Below, piece after piece: positions 43,944 to 51,692 of a stretch of DNA of 64,000 nucleotides (the first letter of the stretch is position 1; each line of letters opens with the position of its first letter). The notes under the pieces were generated by a model. It saw only the letters and a program-made list of their open reading frames with translations, searched no databases and had not been told where the DNA came from. Source of the DNA: an uncultured Eubacteriales bacterium (GTDB taxonomy: Bacteria; Bacillota; Clostridia; Peptostreptococcales; Anaerovoracaceae); contig CACYLW010000012.1 of the NCBI GenBank assembly GCA_902775345.1, positions 1 to 64,000 on the forward strand, given 5' to 3'. The position numbers and the translations under genes are program-made.

Positions 43944-44435
43944 ATGGTGACCAAGAGAAAAGATTATATTTCCTGGGATGAGTACTTCATGGGAGTTGCC
44001 ATCCTGGCCGCAAAAAGGAGCAAGGATCCCAACACTCAGGTCGGCGCGTGCATAGTCGACAGGAACAACGTCATACTCACAACCGGATACAACGGTTTTC
44101 CTAAGGGCTGTTCAGATGACGAGTTTCCGTGGGACCGCGAGGGCGAGATAACAAAGTATCCTTTTGTTGTTCATGCAGAACTCAACGCGATACTGAACGC
44201 GTCAGGCAAGGATCTCAGCGGATCGAGGATCTATGTTGCCCTGTTCCCTTGCAACGAATGCGCGAAGGCCATTATCCAGTCCGGCATAAAGGAAGTGATT
44301 TATCTGTCCGACAAGTATGCCGATACTCCGTCAACGAAGGCATCGAAGCTGATGCTGACCACGGCAGGCGTAAAACTGACACAGATGCACCCTGATATCG
44401 ACCAGCTGGTTCTTGACTTCAGGGTCGCTAAATAA
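43944..44435 (+). CDS. dCMP deaminase family protein
   Basis: This is a 163-residue zinc deaminase with H77-A-E79 in VVHAELNAIL and C103-x2-C106 in PCNECAKA. The opening WDEYFMGVAILAAKRSKDPNTQVGA is characteristic of dCMP deaminase/ComEB proteins. It would supply dUMP for thymidylate synthesis, which fits with dUTPase encoded at 48.1 kb. The ATG follows GGAGG. dapB starts 16 nt after its stop, which suggests co-transcription of functionally unrelated genes. Confidence 0.92.
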   Translation: MVTKRKDYISWDEYFMGVAILAAKRSKDPNTQVGACIVDRNNVILTTGYNGFPKGCSDDEFPWDREGEITKYPFVVHAELNAILNASGKDLSGSRIYVALFPCNECAKAIIQSGIKEVIYLSDKYADTPSTKASKLMLTTAGVKLTQMHPDIDQLVLDFRVAK

Positions 44436-44451
44436 AAAAGGAGTAACTGAA

Positions 44452-45252
44452 ATGAAACTGATCATTACCGCTCCGCGCGGCAAGATGGCAAGTCTTATCG
44501 TAGCCGATGCCGCTTCAAGAGATGATGTGGAAATAGTTGCCGGCATAGGACCTGAAGGCAGAGATTATATAGGAAAGGACATCGGTGAAGTTGCAATGAC
44601 CGGGAAGACCGTCGGAGCTCCGGTCGTCGATGACATAGAGTCTGTGATCGACGAGGCGGATGTCGTCTGTGACTTTTCGACAGTCGAACTGGGAATGGAA
44701 GTTCTGGATGCCTGTCTGAAGCACAAAAAGGCTCTTGTTGTGGGCACAACAGGGTTCAGTGCGGAGCAGCGCAGCCGTCTCGAGGCTGCAGCTGCCGAGA
44801 TCCCGATCATGATAGCAGCCAATACCGACCGCATGGTGAATGTAATGAGAAAGCTGCTCATGGATGCAGCGAAAGAACTCTATGATGATACGGACATAGA
44901 GATCATGGACATGCACGACAACACCAAGCTCGATGCGCCGAGCGGCACCGCCCGCGAGCTTATCGAGTCAATGGGTGAAGCGGTCGGCGTCGACCTTGTC
45001 GACGATGCCGTTTACGGCAGACCGCTCGGCCGTCACCCGCGCGTGAAAGGTAAAGTCACCTTCCATGCAGTGCGCGGCGGTGACACGCCGTCCAGCCACA
45101 CTGTCTTCTTTTTCGGCGAAGGCGAAAGGCTTGAGATCACCCATCACTGTCTCAACTGGAAAGGATGTGCAAAGGGCGCGGTCAACGCGTGCAGATGGAT
45201 GGCAGACAAGCCTGCAGGCCTGTACGGGATCCGCGAATCCATGGGACTTTAG
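44452..45252 (+). CDS. dapB: 4-hydroxy-tetrahydrodipicolinate reductase
   Basis: This enzyme reduces hydroxy-tetrahydrodipicolinate with NAD(P)H, giving the substrate of DapH. It has 266 residues from the ATG at 44452 (AAGGAG 9 nt upstream); an in-frame TTG inside the preceding gene is rejected. The catalytic and substrate motif is MDMHDNTKLDAPSGTA, where the usual E-x-H-H is M-D-M-H. The N-terminal loop is TAPRGKMA instead of GxxGxMG, a known variation in Firmicute enzymes. It lies about 31 kb from the dapH-patA-dapL-dapF cluster. Confidence 0.93.
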   Translation: MKLIITAPRGKMASLIVADAASRDDVEIVAGIGPEGRDYIGKDIGEVAMTGKTVGAPVVDDIESVIDEADVVCDFSTVELGMEVLDACLKHKKALVVGTTGFSAEQRSRLEAAAAEIPIMIAANTDRMVNVMRKLLMDAAKELYDDTDIEIMDMHDNTKLDAPSGTARELIESMGEAVGVDLVDDAVYGRPLGRHPRVKGKVTFHAVRGGDTPSSHTVFFFGEGERLEITHHCLNWKGCAKGAVNACRWMADKPAGLYGIRESMGL

Positions 45253-45260
45253 TATTATTG

Positions 45261-46838
45261 ATGAGATACAGATTCAAGGGGATAAAAACGAATATTGACG
45301 TTCCCATGTCAGAGCTTCCGGATATCGCGGCGGCAAAGCTCCGCATTCCGGTTTCCGTCATGAAGAACTTCGAGGTCCGCCGCAAATCGGTAGACAGCAG
45401 AAAGAAGCCGTATATACAGTATGTGTATACGGTCGATTTCGATGCGGATAGAAAGCTGCGGATACCTAAAAAACTGTCAGCAGATATAAGCACCGTAGAT
45501 GTTGAAAGCGAGAGGCTCCTGCCTCCTTCTCCGGGGAGTTCCCTCCTTGGTCATCGGCCGGTGGTTGTCGGCATGGGTCCTGCAGGACTGTTCGCGGCTC
45601 TTGAGCTCGCGAAGTCGGGTTACCGCCCTCTTGTTCTGGAGCGCGGTCCTGCGATGGAAGGACGCATCGAAGCAGTCGAAAGATTCAGAAAAGACAGGAT
45701 CCTTGATCCGGAAGCCAACATGCTGTTCGGCGAAGGCGGAGCAGGCACGTTCTCGGATGGCAAGATCGGGACGGGCATCAAGGACAGCCTCATACGCGAT
45801 GTACTCAGGGAGTTCCGCGATGCCGGCGCCGGAGATGACATCATGTATCTCGCCAAGCCGCATATAGGTACGGACGTGCTGCGGGAAGTAATCGTAAATA
45901 TAAGGAAGAAAATAGAAATATTCGGCGGGGAGATCCTTTTTGACACAAAGCTCGAGTCTCTGGTCCTGAAAGACGGACGCCTGAAAGCGGTCGATATTGT
46001 CAGGAAAAACGCATCCGCAGCTGAACGAGTCACGACAGATGTGCTAATTCTTGCCATCGGTCACAGCGCGAGAGATACTTTCTCAATGATATACGCTTCC
46101 GGTCTGAACATGCAGCAGAAGCCATTCTCCATAGGCGTGCGCATGGAGCATCCGCAAGCCCTTATCGATGAGGCTCAGTACGGCAGGGAAAATGCCTGCA
46201 AGCTGCCTCCGGCTGACTACAGGATCAATCACAAGGCGTCAAACGGCCGCGGAGTCTATTCGTTCTGCATGTGCCCGGGAGGCGAAGTAGTCGTCTGCAG
46301 CACAAAGGACGGGGAGCTCTGCGTGAACGGCATGAGCAACAGGAAGCGCGACAGCGGAACGGCCAACAGCGGCATTCTCTGTGACGTCAGGACCGAAGAT
46401 TTCGGAAGTGATGATGTTCTTGCCGGAGTGAGATTTCAGGAGAAATACGAGAGACTGGCATTCGTGAACGGAGGCGGGGATTTCACCGCGCCAGCATGCA
46501 GCATGGAAGATTTCCTCAGCGAAGCTCCCGGCGCCGCGAAGGTCACGGATTCGCTCCCGGATTTTGCTGCGGAGGCCATCAGGGAAGCCGTGCCGGAATT
46601 CGCCCGCAGGATACACGGATATGATGATCCGGCTGCAGTGGTCACGGCTGTAGAAACGAGGAGTTCATCACCTGTAAGGATCATCAGGGATGAGTCAGGT
46701 GAAAGCAATATAAAAGGCGTATACCCTGCCGGAGAAGGCGCGGGTTACGCCGGAGGCATCACGTCTGCAGCCTGTGACGGCATAAGAGCCGCATGGCACA
46801 TCATTGAGAAATATCGTCTGCCGCAGCAAGACCTGTGA
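45261..46838 (+). CDS. FAD-dependent dehydrogenase (COG2509-like)
   Basis: This is a 525-residue flavoprotein. About 95 N-terminal residues are basic and of unknown fold. They are followed by a two-dinucleotide-binding-domain core with VVGMGPAGLFAALELAKSG (GxGxxG), FGEGGAGTFSDGKI, and a C-terminal GVYPAGEGAGYAGGI FAD-binding segment. This matches the uncharacterised FAD-dependent dehydrogenase family found in many Clostridia. The ATG is 8 nt after the dapB stop with no clear ribosome binding site, so translational coupling is likely. Its last 38 bp overlap the converging baiN-like gene. Confidence 0.85.
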   Translation: MRYRFKGIKTNIDVPMSELPDIAAAKLRIPVSVMKNFEVRRKSVDSRKKPYIQYVYTVDFDADRKLRIPKKLSADISTVDVESERLLPPSPGSSLLGHRPVVVGMGPAGLFAALELAKSGYRPLVLERGPAMEGRIEAVERFRKDRILDPEANMLFGEGGAGTFSDGKIGTGIKDSLIRDVLREFRDAGAGDDIMYLAKPHIGTDVLREVIVNIRKKIEIFGGEILFDTKLESLVLKDGRLKAVDIVRKNASAAERVTTDVLILAIGHSARDTFSMIYASGLNMQQKPFSIGVRMEHPQALIDEAQYGRENACKLPPADYRINHKASNGRGVYSFCMCPGGEVVVCSTKDGELCVNGMSNRKRDSGTANSGILCDVRTEDFGSDDVLAGVRFQEKYERLAFVNGGGDFTAPACSMEDFLSEAPGAAKVTDSLPDFAAEAIREAVPEFARRIHGYDDPAAVVTAVETRSSSPVRIIRDESGESNIKGVYPAGEGAGYAGGITSAACDGIRAAWHIIEKYRLPQQDL

Positions 46839-48114
46839 TAAAGGCATTGCTGAGGTTGTAACCGCCGCACTGGAAGTCCCTGTCGGCGAGCTCGCCTGTT
46901 ATATACAAGCCCTTTACAAGAAGCGACTCTGATGTCGCTTCATTTATTTCGTCAAGAGATACACCGCCCATCGTGACCTGGGCATCATTCCATCCGCGTA
47001 TCCTTGCAGGGTGGAACTCAAGTGAGTGGACGCGATCAGCGATCGCGCGTATCTCATCATCACCCAGCGAGGATAATTCTCTGTCCGCGAGGGATCTGCC
47101 GTTTTCGTCCGGGCCGCTGTCTGCCGAAGCGATGATATAGTCGGCAAGAGGTTCCCTGAGCACTGTACGGAGGATCTCCCCCGCCGGTGTATCAGCAAAC
47201 CTTCCCGCCTGCCGGTCACTGATGTACTCAGCAATATCGCCGTCCGGGAACAGATCGATCTTTACGAGGAACTCATCAAGACTCTCACCCGCCCGCCTGT
47301 CGTATCTCATGTGTCGGGTCATATTGAAGACACAGATCCCCGATATACCGTATTTTGTGAACTGTATCTCGCCAGCCTCTTCAAAGATCCTGGTCTCTTC
47401 TCCGAAGACCTCCTGCCTGTCCTTATACAGCGATACAACGCCGGAACTCCTCGTGCCGCCGAGAGTTACAGCGCAAGGCTCATTATCTTCATCCCATTCG
47501 CTGCACTCAATTCCGGTAAGAGCCGGCACAGGTGTCACAACGCTGTGGCCGATGTTTCTGGCTATCCGGTATCCGTCGCCTATCGTTCCGAAGGTGGGAC
47601 CAGCCTTGCCGCCCATCGCAAGTATTACGAATGACGCGTATGTAGTGATGTTTTTGAGTCCGTCGCGGTCCTTGATCACCGATTCGAGCCTGAAGACATT
47701 GCTGCTTCCCGGAGCGGCATCCGAAACAAGTGAAGCCGGAACGTACCTCACGGACATGATCTCTTCTCCGCAGGCGAATTCAACGCCGAGCGATGCTGCC
47801 CGCTCAGTCAGCAGAGCTGCCACATCTGCCGCCGATTCGGAGTATGGGTAAACAAGACCGTTCTCATAAGTTCTTGTGACCAGGCCTATCTCTCTGAAAA
47901 ACTCCATTATGCGGCTGAATCCGGCGGCGCCTGTATTGCTGATGTTACAGCGGCCGCTTCCGGTAGCGCGTATCTTGCGCCCCGGCTCAGGCATCTTCTC
48001 TATTACCAGCACGTCAAGAGCCTGGGCCTTCATCCCCAGTTCTATGGCCGCTGCCAGTCCTGACGCGCCGCCGCCCGCTATAACAACATCCGCTCTTCTG
48101 ATAGATCTCTCCAT
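46801..48114 (-). CDS. HI0933/BaiN-family flavoprotein
   Basis: This 437-residue protein begins with the FAD motif VVIAGGGASGLAAAIELG, has EKMPEPGRKIRATGSGRCNISN typical of the HI0933 family, and ends with GGYNLSNAFITG. Some members reduce steroid double bonds (BaiN) and most are uncharacterised. I chose the ATG at 48114, which has GGGAG 5 nt upstream. The longer frame upstream would overlap dut. It lies 13 nt after dut, so it should be in the metK operon. It converges on and overlaps the other flavoprotein gene by 38 bp. Confidence 0.87.
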   Translation of the reverse strand: MERSIRRADVVIAGGGASGLAAAIELGMKAQALDVLVIEKMPEPGRKIRATGSGRCNISNTGAAGFSRIMEFFREIGLVTRTYENGLVYPYSESAADVAALLTERAASLGVEFACGEEIMSVRYVPASLVSDAAPGSSNVFRLESVIKDRDGLKNITTYASFVILAMGGKAGPTFGTIGDGYRIARNIGHSVVTPVPALTGIECSEWDEDNEPCAVTLGGTRSSGVVSLYKDRQEVFGEETRIFEEAGEIQFTKYGISGICVFNMTRHMRYDRRAGESLDEFLVKIDLFPDGDIAEYISDRQAGRFADTPAGEILRTVLREPLADYIIASADSGPDENGRSLADRELSSLGDDEIRAIADRVHSLEFHPARIRGWNDAQVTMGGVSLDEINEATSESLLVKGLYITGELADRDFQCGGYNLSNAFITGLAAADDISQ

Positions 48115-48127
48115 TGCAGCTCCCGGT

Positions 48128-48631
48128 TCATTTATCAGTGCTTCCGAAGCCGCCGTTGCGCGAGCTGTCAGATTCCGCGCCTGCCGGCACTTCATATCTC
48201 ACCACGATGCCCTGCGCGAAAGGCTTCCCTTCACCGAGCATCACCGTCTTGTCTGACGGGTTTTCGAGACTTACTATAATATGTCCTTCATTGTCTGAAT
48301 CGCAGTAATCCGCGTCTATGACTCCTACCGTGTTTGACAGCCTTATGCCGTATCTGAATCCGAGCCCGCTTCTTGGCATAACGAGGAGCACCTTGTCTCT
48401 GCCCTCCTCTTCATCGCAGACCCAGCGTATACCGGTCGCTATGCGAAAGCAGCTGCCGCCTTCGAAGTTGAGACTGAATGGCATGAAGAAATCGCAGCCT
48501 GCGGATGCCGCGGTCGCCTGCTTTGGCAGTTTTATGGCGTCATACCACTCCCTTAGCCCTTTTTCAGAAAGTCCTTTGACACCGCAGTCTGATTTCCATT
48601 GCTCAAATGAAACCTTTTCAAAATGTGACAT
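48128..48631 (-). CDS. dut: dUTPase
   Basis: This trimeric-type dUTP diphosphatase (167 residues) turns dUTP to dUMP. Motif 1 is SAGCDFFMP, motif 2/3 is PRSGLGFRYGIRL followed by GVIDADY, and the C-terminal arm ends RNGGFGSTDK, matching motif 5. The N-terminal 38 residues are longer than in the minimal enzyme. It lies 12 nt after metK and 13 nt before the baiN-like gene, inside the transcript that begins with the SAM-I riboswitch. Confidence 0.92.
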   Translation of the reverse strand: MSHFEKVSFEQWKSDCGVKGLSEKGLREWYDAIKLPKQATAASAGCDFFMPFSLNFEGGSCFRIATGIRWVCDEEEGRDKVLLVMPRSGLGFRYGIRLSNTVGVIDADYCDSDNEGHIIVSLENPSDKTVMLGEGKPFAQGIVVRYEVPAGAESDSSRNGGFGSTDK

Positions 48632-48643
48632 AACGCTCTCCTG

Positions 48644-49828
48644 TTAGCAGCCTGCCGCCCTTCTGAGCTCGTCTGCCTTATCCGTCTCTTCCCACTTTAC
48701 CCCAAGAGCGGTCCTGCCCATCTGTCCGTAGGCAGCCAGTTCCCTGTACTGAGGCTTGTTGAGTTCAAGCTTCCTGATGATCGCAGCCGGACGCATGTCA
48801 AAGTGCTCCTTTATAAGATATGCGATCTGCTCCTCATCGAGCTTGCCGGTGCCGAATGTATCGACGCATACTGAAACCGGTTCAGCGACTCCTATCGCGT
48901 ATGCAAGCTGGACCTCGCACTCGGAAGCGATCCCTGCCGCCACGATATTCTTGGCAATATAGCGCGCCATGTATGCTCCTGAACGGTCAACCTTAGTCGG
49001 ATCCTTGCCCGAGAAAGCTCCACCGCCGTGCGACGAGTGGCCGCCGTATGTGTCAACGATGATCTTACGCCCCGTGAGACCCGAGTCCCCCATCGGACCG
49101 CCGATCACGAATCTTCCCGTAGGGTTGATATAGTACTTCGTGTTTTCATCGATAAGTTCTGCAGGTACTACGGGCTCGATAACGTAAGTATGGATGTCCG
49201 ACCTGAGCTGCTCAAGCGTAACGTCCTCGCTGTGCTGGGTCGACACCACTATCGTGTCTATTCTTGTGATCCTGCCGTCATCGTATTCGACGGTAACCTG
49301 AGTCTTTCCGTCCGGTCTGAGGTACGGGAGCGTACCGTCCTTGCGCACCTGTGTAAGTCTCAGCGCGAGCACATGAGCAAGCTTGACCGAAAGAGGCATC
49401 AGTTCCTCAGTCTCTTCGACGGCATAGCCGAACATCATTCCCTGGTCTCCGGCTCCGATGTGCGCGAGCTCATCGCTGGCGCCTTCCTCCTTCACCTCAT
49501 AAGACTCATTGACACCCATGGCTATGTCTGCCGACTGCTCCTCCATGTGCACGATTATTCTGCATGTGTTGCCGTCGAAGCACTTGTCTTCGCTGTCATA
49601 ACCGATATCGCAGATCACCTTGCGTGCTATCGCTTCGTAGTCGACATCAAAGTTTCCCGATGCTTCGCCGAATATCATGAGAAAGCCCGTCTTGGCAGCG
49701 CATTCACACGCTACATGCGCGTCAGGGTCCTGTGCCAGTATCGCGTCGAGCACGGCATCAGATACCTGATCGCATAACTTGTCAGGATGTCCCTCAGTGA
49801 CTGATTCGGATGTAAACAGTTTCTTCAT
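48644..49828 (-). CDS. metK: S-adenosylmethionine synthetase
   Basis: This enzyme makes SAM from methionine and ATP. It has 394 residues from the ATG at 49828. The opening [20 protein letters not shown] is the family start, and [12 protein letters not shown] and [16 protein letters not shown] are diagnostic loops. The frame stays open a further 111 nt upstream, but that part is riboswitch leader. GAGGAGA precedes the ATG. It is controlled by the SAM-I riboswitch and leads dut and the baiN-like gene. Confidence 0.97.
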   Translation of the reverse strand: MKKLFTSESVTEGHPDKLCDQVSDAVLDAILAQDPDAHVACECAAKTGFLMIFGEASGNFDVDYEAIARKVICDIGYDSEDKCFDGNTCRIIVHMEEQSADIAMGVNESYEVKEEGASDELAHIGAGDQGMMFGYAVEETEELMPLSVKLAHVLALRLTQVRKDGTLPYLRPDGKTQVTVEYDDGRITRIDTIVVSTQHSEDVTLEQLRSDIHTYVIEPVVPAELIDENTKYYINPTGRFVIGGPMGDSGLTGRKIIVDTYGGHSSHGGGAFSGKDPTKVDRSGAYMARYIAKNIVAAGIASECEVQLAYAIGVAEPVSVCVDTFGTGKLDEEQIAYLIKEHFDMRPAAIIRKLELNKPQYRELAAYGQMGRTALGVKWEETDKADELRRAAGC

Positions 49829-49879
49829 TTTTATATGGTCTCCTCTGTTAACGCGGCATCGCCGCCATTTCATGCCATG

Positions 49880-49922
49880 AAAAAAAGATCCCCTCTGCCG
49901 CACGCAGAGAGAACCATGGATC
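49880..49922 (-). terminator. Riboswitch expression-platform terminator
   Basis: On the minus strand GGATC (49922-49918) pairs with GATCC (49891-49887), and inner CTCTGC pairs with GCAGAG, followed by seven T. Its first bases overlap the 3' strand of the aptamer P1 stem, so SAM binding should favour the terminator. Confidence 0.8.
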
Positions 49923-50030
49923 CTCATCTGCCGGGGCATGGCATCAGCCCCGTGGGAATTGGCACCTTCACTTCCTGTGAGGTTGCCGCGGGATCGCAGG
50001 GCCCAGTCCCTCCTCCGCTCTTAATAAGGA
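49921..50030 (-). ncRNA. SAM-I (S-box) riboswitch
   Basis: On the minus strand the leader shows the S-box conserved words in order: TTATTAAGAG, GGAGGGACTGG, CCCGCGGCAACC, AAGGTGCCAATTCC, and AGATGAGGA, which closes P1 with TCCTTAT (7 pairs, one G-T). Upstream of metK this family turns transcription off when SAM is plentiful. An intrinsic terminator follows directly. Confidence 0.95.
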
Positions 50031-50037
50031 CGTACTT

Positions 50038-50065
50038 ATTATATCTCGGGCGTGTGCAAAGTCAA
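50038..50065 (-). promoter_or_regulatory. Promoter of the metK leader
   Basis: TTGACT (50065-50060), a 16-bp spacer and a perfect TATAAT (50043-50038) on the minus strand. The transcript would start a few bases before the riboswitch aptamer. Confidence 0.85.
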
Positions 50066-50073
50066 GTCTCATC

Positions 50074-50082
50074 TGCTATACT
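50074..50082 (+). promoter_or_regulatory. Extended -10 element, possible leaderless start
   Basis: TGCTATACT has the TGn extension of an extended -10 promoter and ends 6 nt before the ATG of the next gene. No -35 and no ribosome binding site are visible, so the mRNA may begin at or beside the start codon. Confidence 0.45.
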
Positions 50083-50088
50083 TGTTGC

Positions 50089-51381
50089 ATGGCTGAACTA
50101 AAACTGATATTTGGAAAACAATCCGAAAAATACGATCATTTCAGGGATTTCGACTTTGAGTCCTGCCGGGCGATATGCACTAGGCTGATGGGAGTCGTTG
50201 CTCTTAAAGTGACCTGGCGCAGCAAGGCCGACAGACGAGAGCGCCTGTATCAGGTGATGCACCTCGATTACTCCGAATACGGCATCGACGAATATCAGGA
50301 GTTTCTGTGCACTCCGGGAAGCGAAGATTATACCGGAAAGAGAGAAGAGATGTCCGCTCTGTGGAACCACTTCGTCGCAGTCATGGGCGGCTCACTTGAG
50401 AGCATCGACGAAGCATGCATGCTGAGGCTCATAGAAGACGCGCTGCCTCTTGCTTCTGAAAGCATCTCCCGTGAGTACGATAACGATGAGAACAGGGCAT
50501 TCCGCGCGTATGCAAGGATGCGTCTCGGATTCATGCAGGACGCGCTCAACTGCAGGGGCATAACATCCGCGGACTGCAGCACAAAAGATGCGATAGAGAC
50601 GACTTCTCCTCTGAAGCTGTCAACATACGAGACGATCAACTATTTCATAATGAGGATGGTCGACCTCGACTTCGATGCCGCGTCATACCTTTCATCCATG
50701 ACCATGGAAGATCTGCGCGGCTGCGAGCTTTCCGGCCAGGGCATACAGACACTTGTCAGATGCGATATCGAAAGAAGTGACAGAAGGAAGGACGTCCCGG
50801 CAGACGGGTTCTCCTTCCCTTTCCGCTGCCGATTAACGACTCTTGCCAGAGACGCGTACTATCACTACACACTTGTTATCTGGCTCAACGGAAACCACCG
50901 TGCCAAAAATCCTCTCGTAACAGACATCAGAGTCGGTTCAGTCATAAAGCTGTCAGAATATGAGGCGGCAATGCAGATAAGCCGTTCTGAATTTCTCACG
51001 GTATTCGACTGCAAGGATGAAATGCTTGTGGGCTTCGACCCCAAGTACATAGTTCCGTTCGCGAATTCCACTCAGACGCCGGTCCCTAACGGCTGGCTCT
51101 ATACCGCATATAAAGGAGATAATTCCCATGTGGATACGTCGTCGTACAAGCTCAACGATGATGTTTACGGTTTCGCCCTGCTCACTATAGCAGGCGAACT
51201 CATACTCATGAGCAATGAGCTGAGATATATTTCAATGCTCGATGACGCGACCATTTTTTCACTGTATTCTCCTTTTATAAGCACCAAGGGAAGGTACCGT
51301 CTGGACACTCCGGTCTTCCAGACTCTGTGCGGAGCAGCAGGCGCCATGTTTGATGACATGGTTGAACCGGAGGGAGACTGA
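50089..51381 (+). CDS. Conserved-looking protein of unknown function
   Basis: This is a 430-residue soluble protein with no signal peptide or membrane segment and no domain I recognise. The first third is rich in charged and aromatic residues (KYDHFRDFDFESCRAICTRLM). A middle helical part contains YETINYFIMRMVDLDFDAASYL, and the end is more hydrophobic (VYGFALLTIAGELILMS). Codon use looks like that of neighbours. It is divergent from metK, with the two promoters within 60 bp of each other. No ribosome binding site precedes the ATG. The AT-rich region with DnaA-like boxes follows its stop. Confidence 0.75.
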   Translation: MAELKLIFGKQSEKYDHFRDFDFESCRAICTRLMGVVALKVTWRSKADRRERLYQVMHLDYSEYGIDEYQEFLCTPGSEDYTGKREEMSALWNHFVAVMGGSLESIDEACMLRLIEDALPLASESISREYDNDENRAFRAYARMRLGFMQDALNCRGITSADCSTKDAIETTSPLKLSTYETINYFIMRMVDLDFDAASYLSSMTMEDLRGCELSGQGIQTLVRCDIERSDRRKDVPADGFSFPFRCRLTTLARDAYYHYTLVIWLNGNHRAKNPLVTDIRVGSVIKLSEYEAAMQISRSEFLTVFDCKDEMLVGFDPKYIVPFANSTQTPVPNGWLYTAYKGDNSHVDTSSYKLNDDVYGFALLTIAGELILMSNELRYISMLDDATIFSLYSPFISTKGRYRLDTPVFQTLCGAAGAMFDDMVEPEGD

Positions 51382-51434
51382 CCAGATTTTTTTTAAAAAA
51401 CAAAAACCCGTCATCTTCACATTTTGTTCGTTTT

Positions 51435-51620
51435 TTTGCCACAGCGTTTTCAACAAAACGGGAAAGCCTTAATTTCCAAGGTTTAAGACTTTTCCACAAG
51501 GTTTTGAAAAATCGTATACAATCTTTTCCACTTATGCATGTGGAAAACTTCAAGTGGCGTTTCGTTGAAATTTCAACGTTTGAAACGATTTTTATTTTCT
51601 GTCAACAGGATTTATCCACA
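51435..51620. other. AT-rich cluster of DnaA-box-like sequences
   Basis: The 311-bp gene-free stretch 51382-51692 is markedly AT-rich. It holds the consensus DnaA box TTATCCACA at 51612-51620, TTTTCCACA at 51490-51498, its reverse TGTGGAAAA at 51539-51547, and weaker TTTTCCACT (51524) and TTTGCCACA (51435). A palindrome GTTGAAATTTCAAC lies at 51564-51577. This could be a replication origin or a DnaA-titrating or regulatory site. No dnaA or dnaN is nearby. Confidence 0.5.
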
Positions 51621-51692
51621 TATTTTAAATTTTTGCGGCACGCGATTTTGTTCGATTTCGTGAAACGCGTGAAACATCGGAAAGGAACCGAC

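Noticed and set aside
29451..51577. The 14-mer CGTTGAAATTTCAA occurs both in the element left end and in the 51.5-kb AT-rich region
   Set aside because: It is a near-palindromic AT-rich word, the flanks do not match, and one shared 14-mer is not evidence of a common element.
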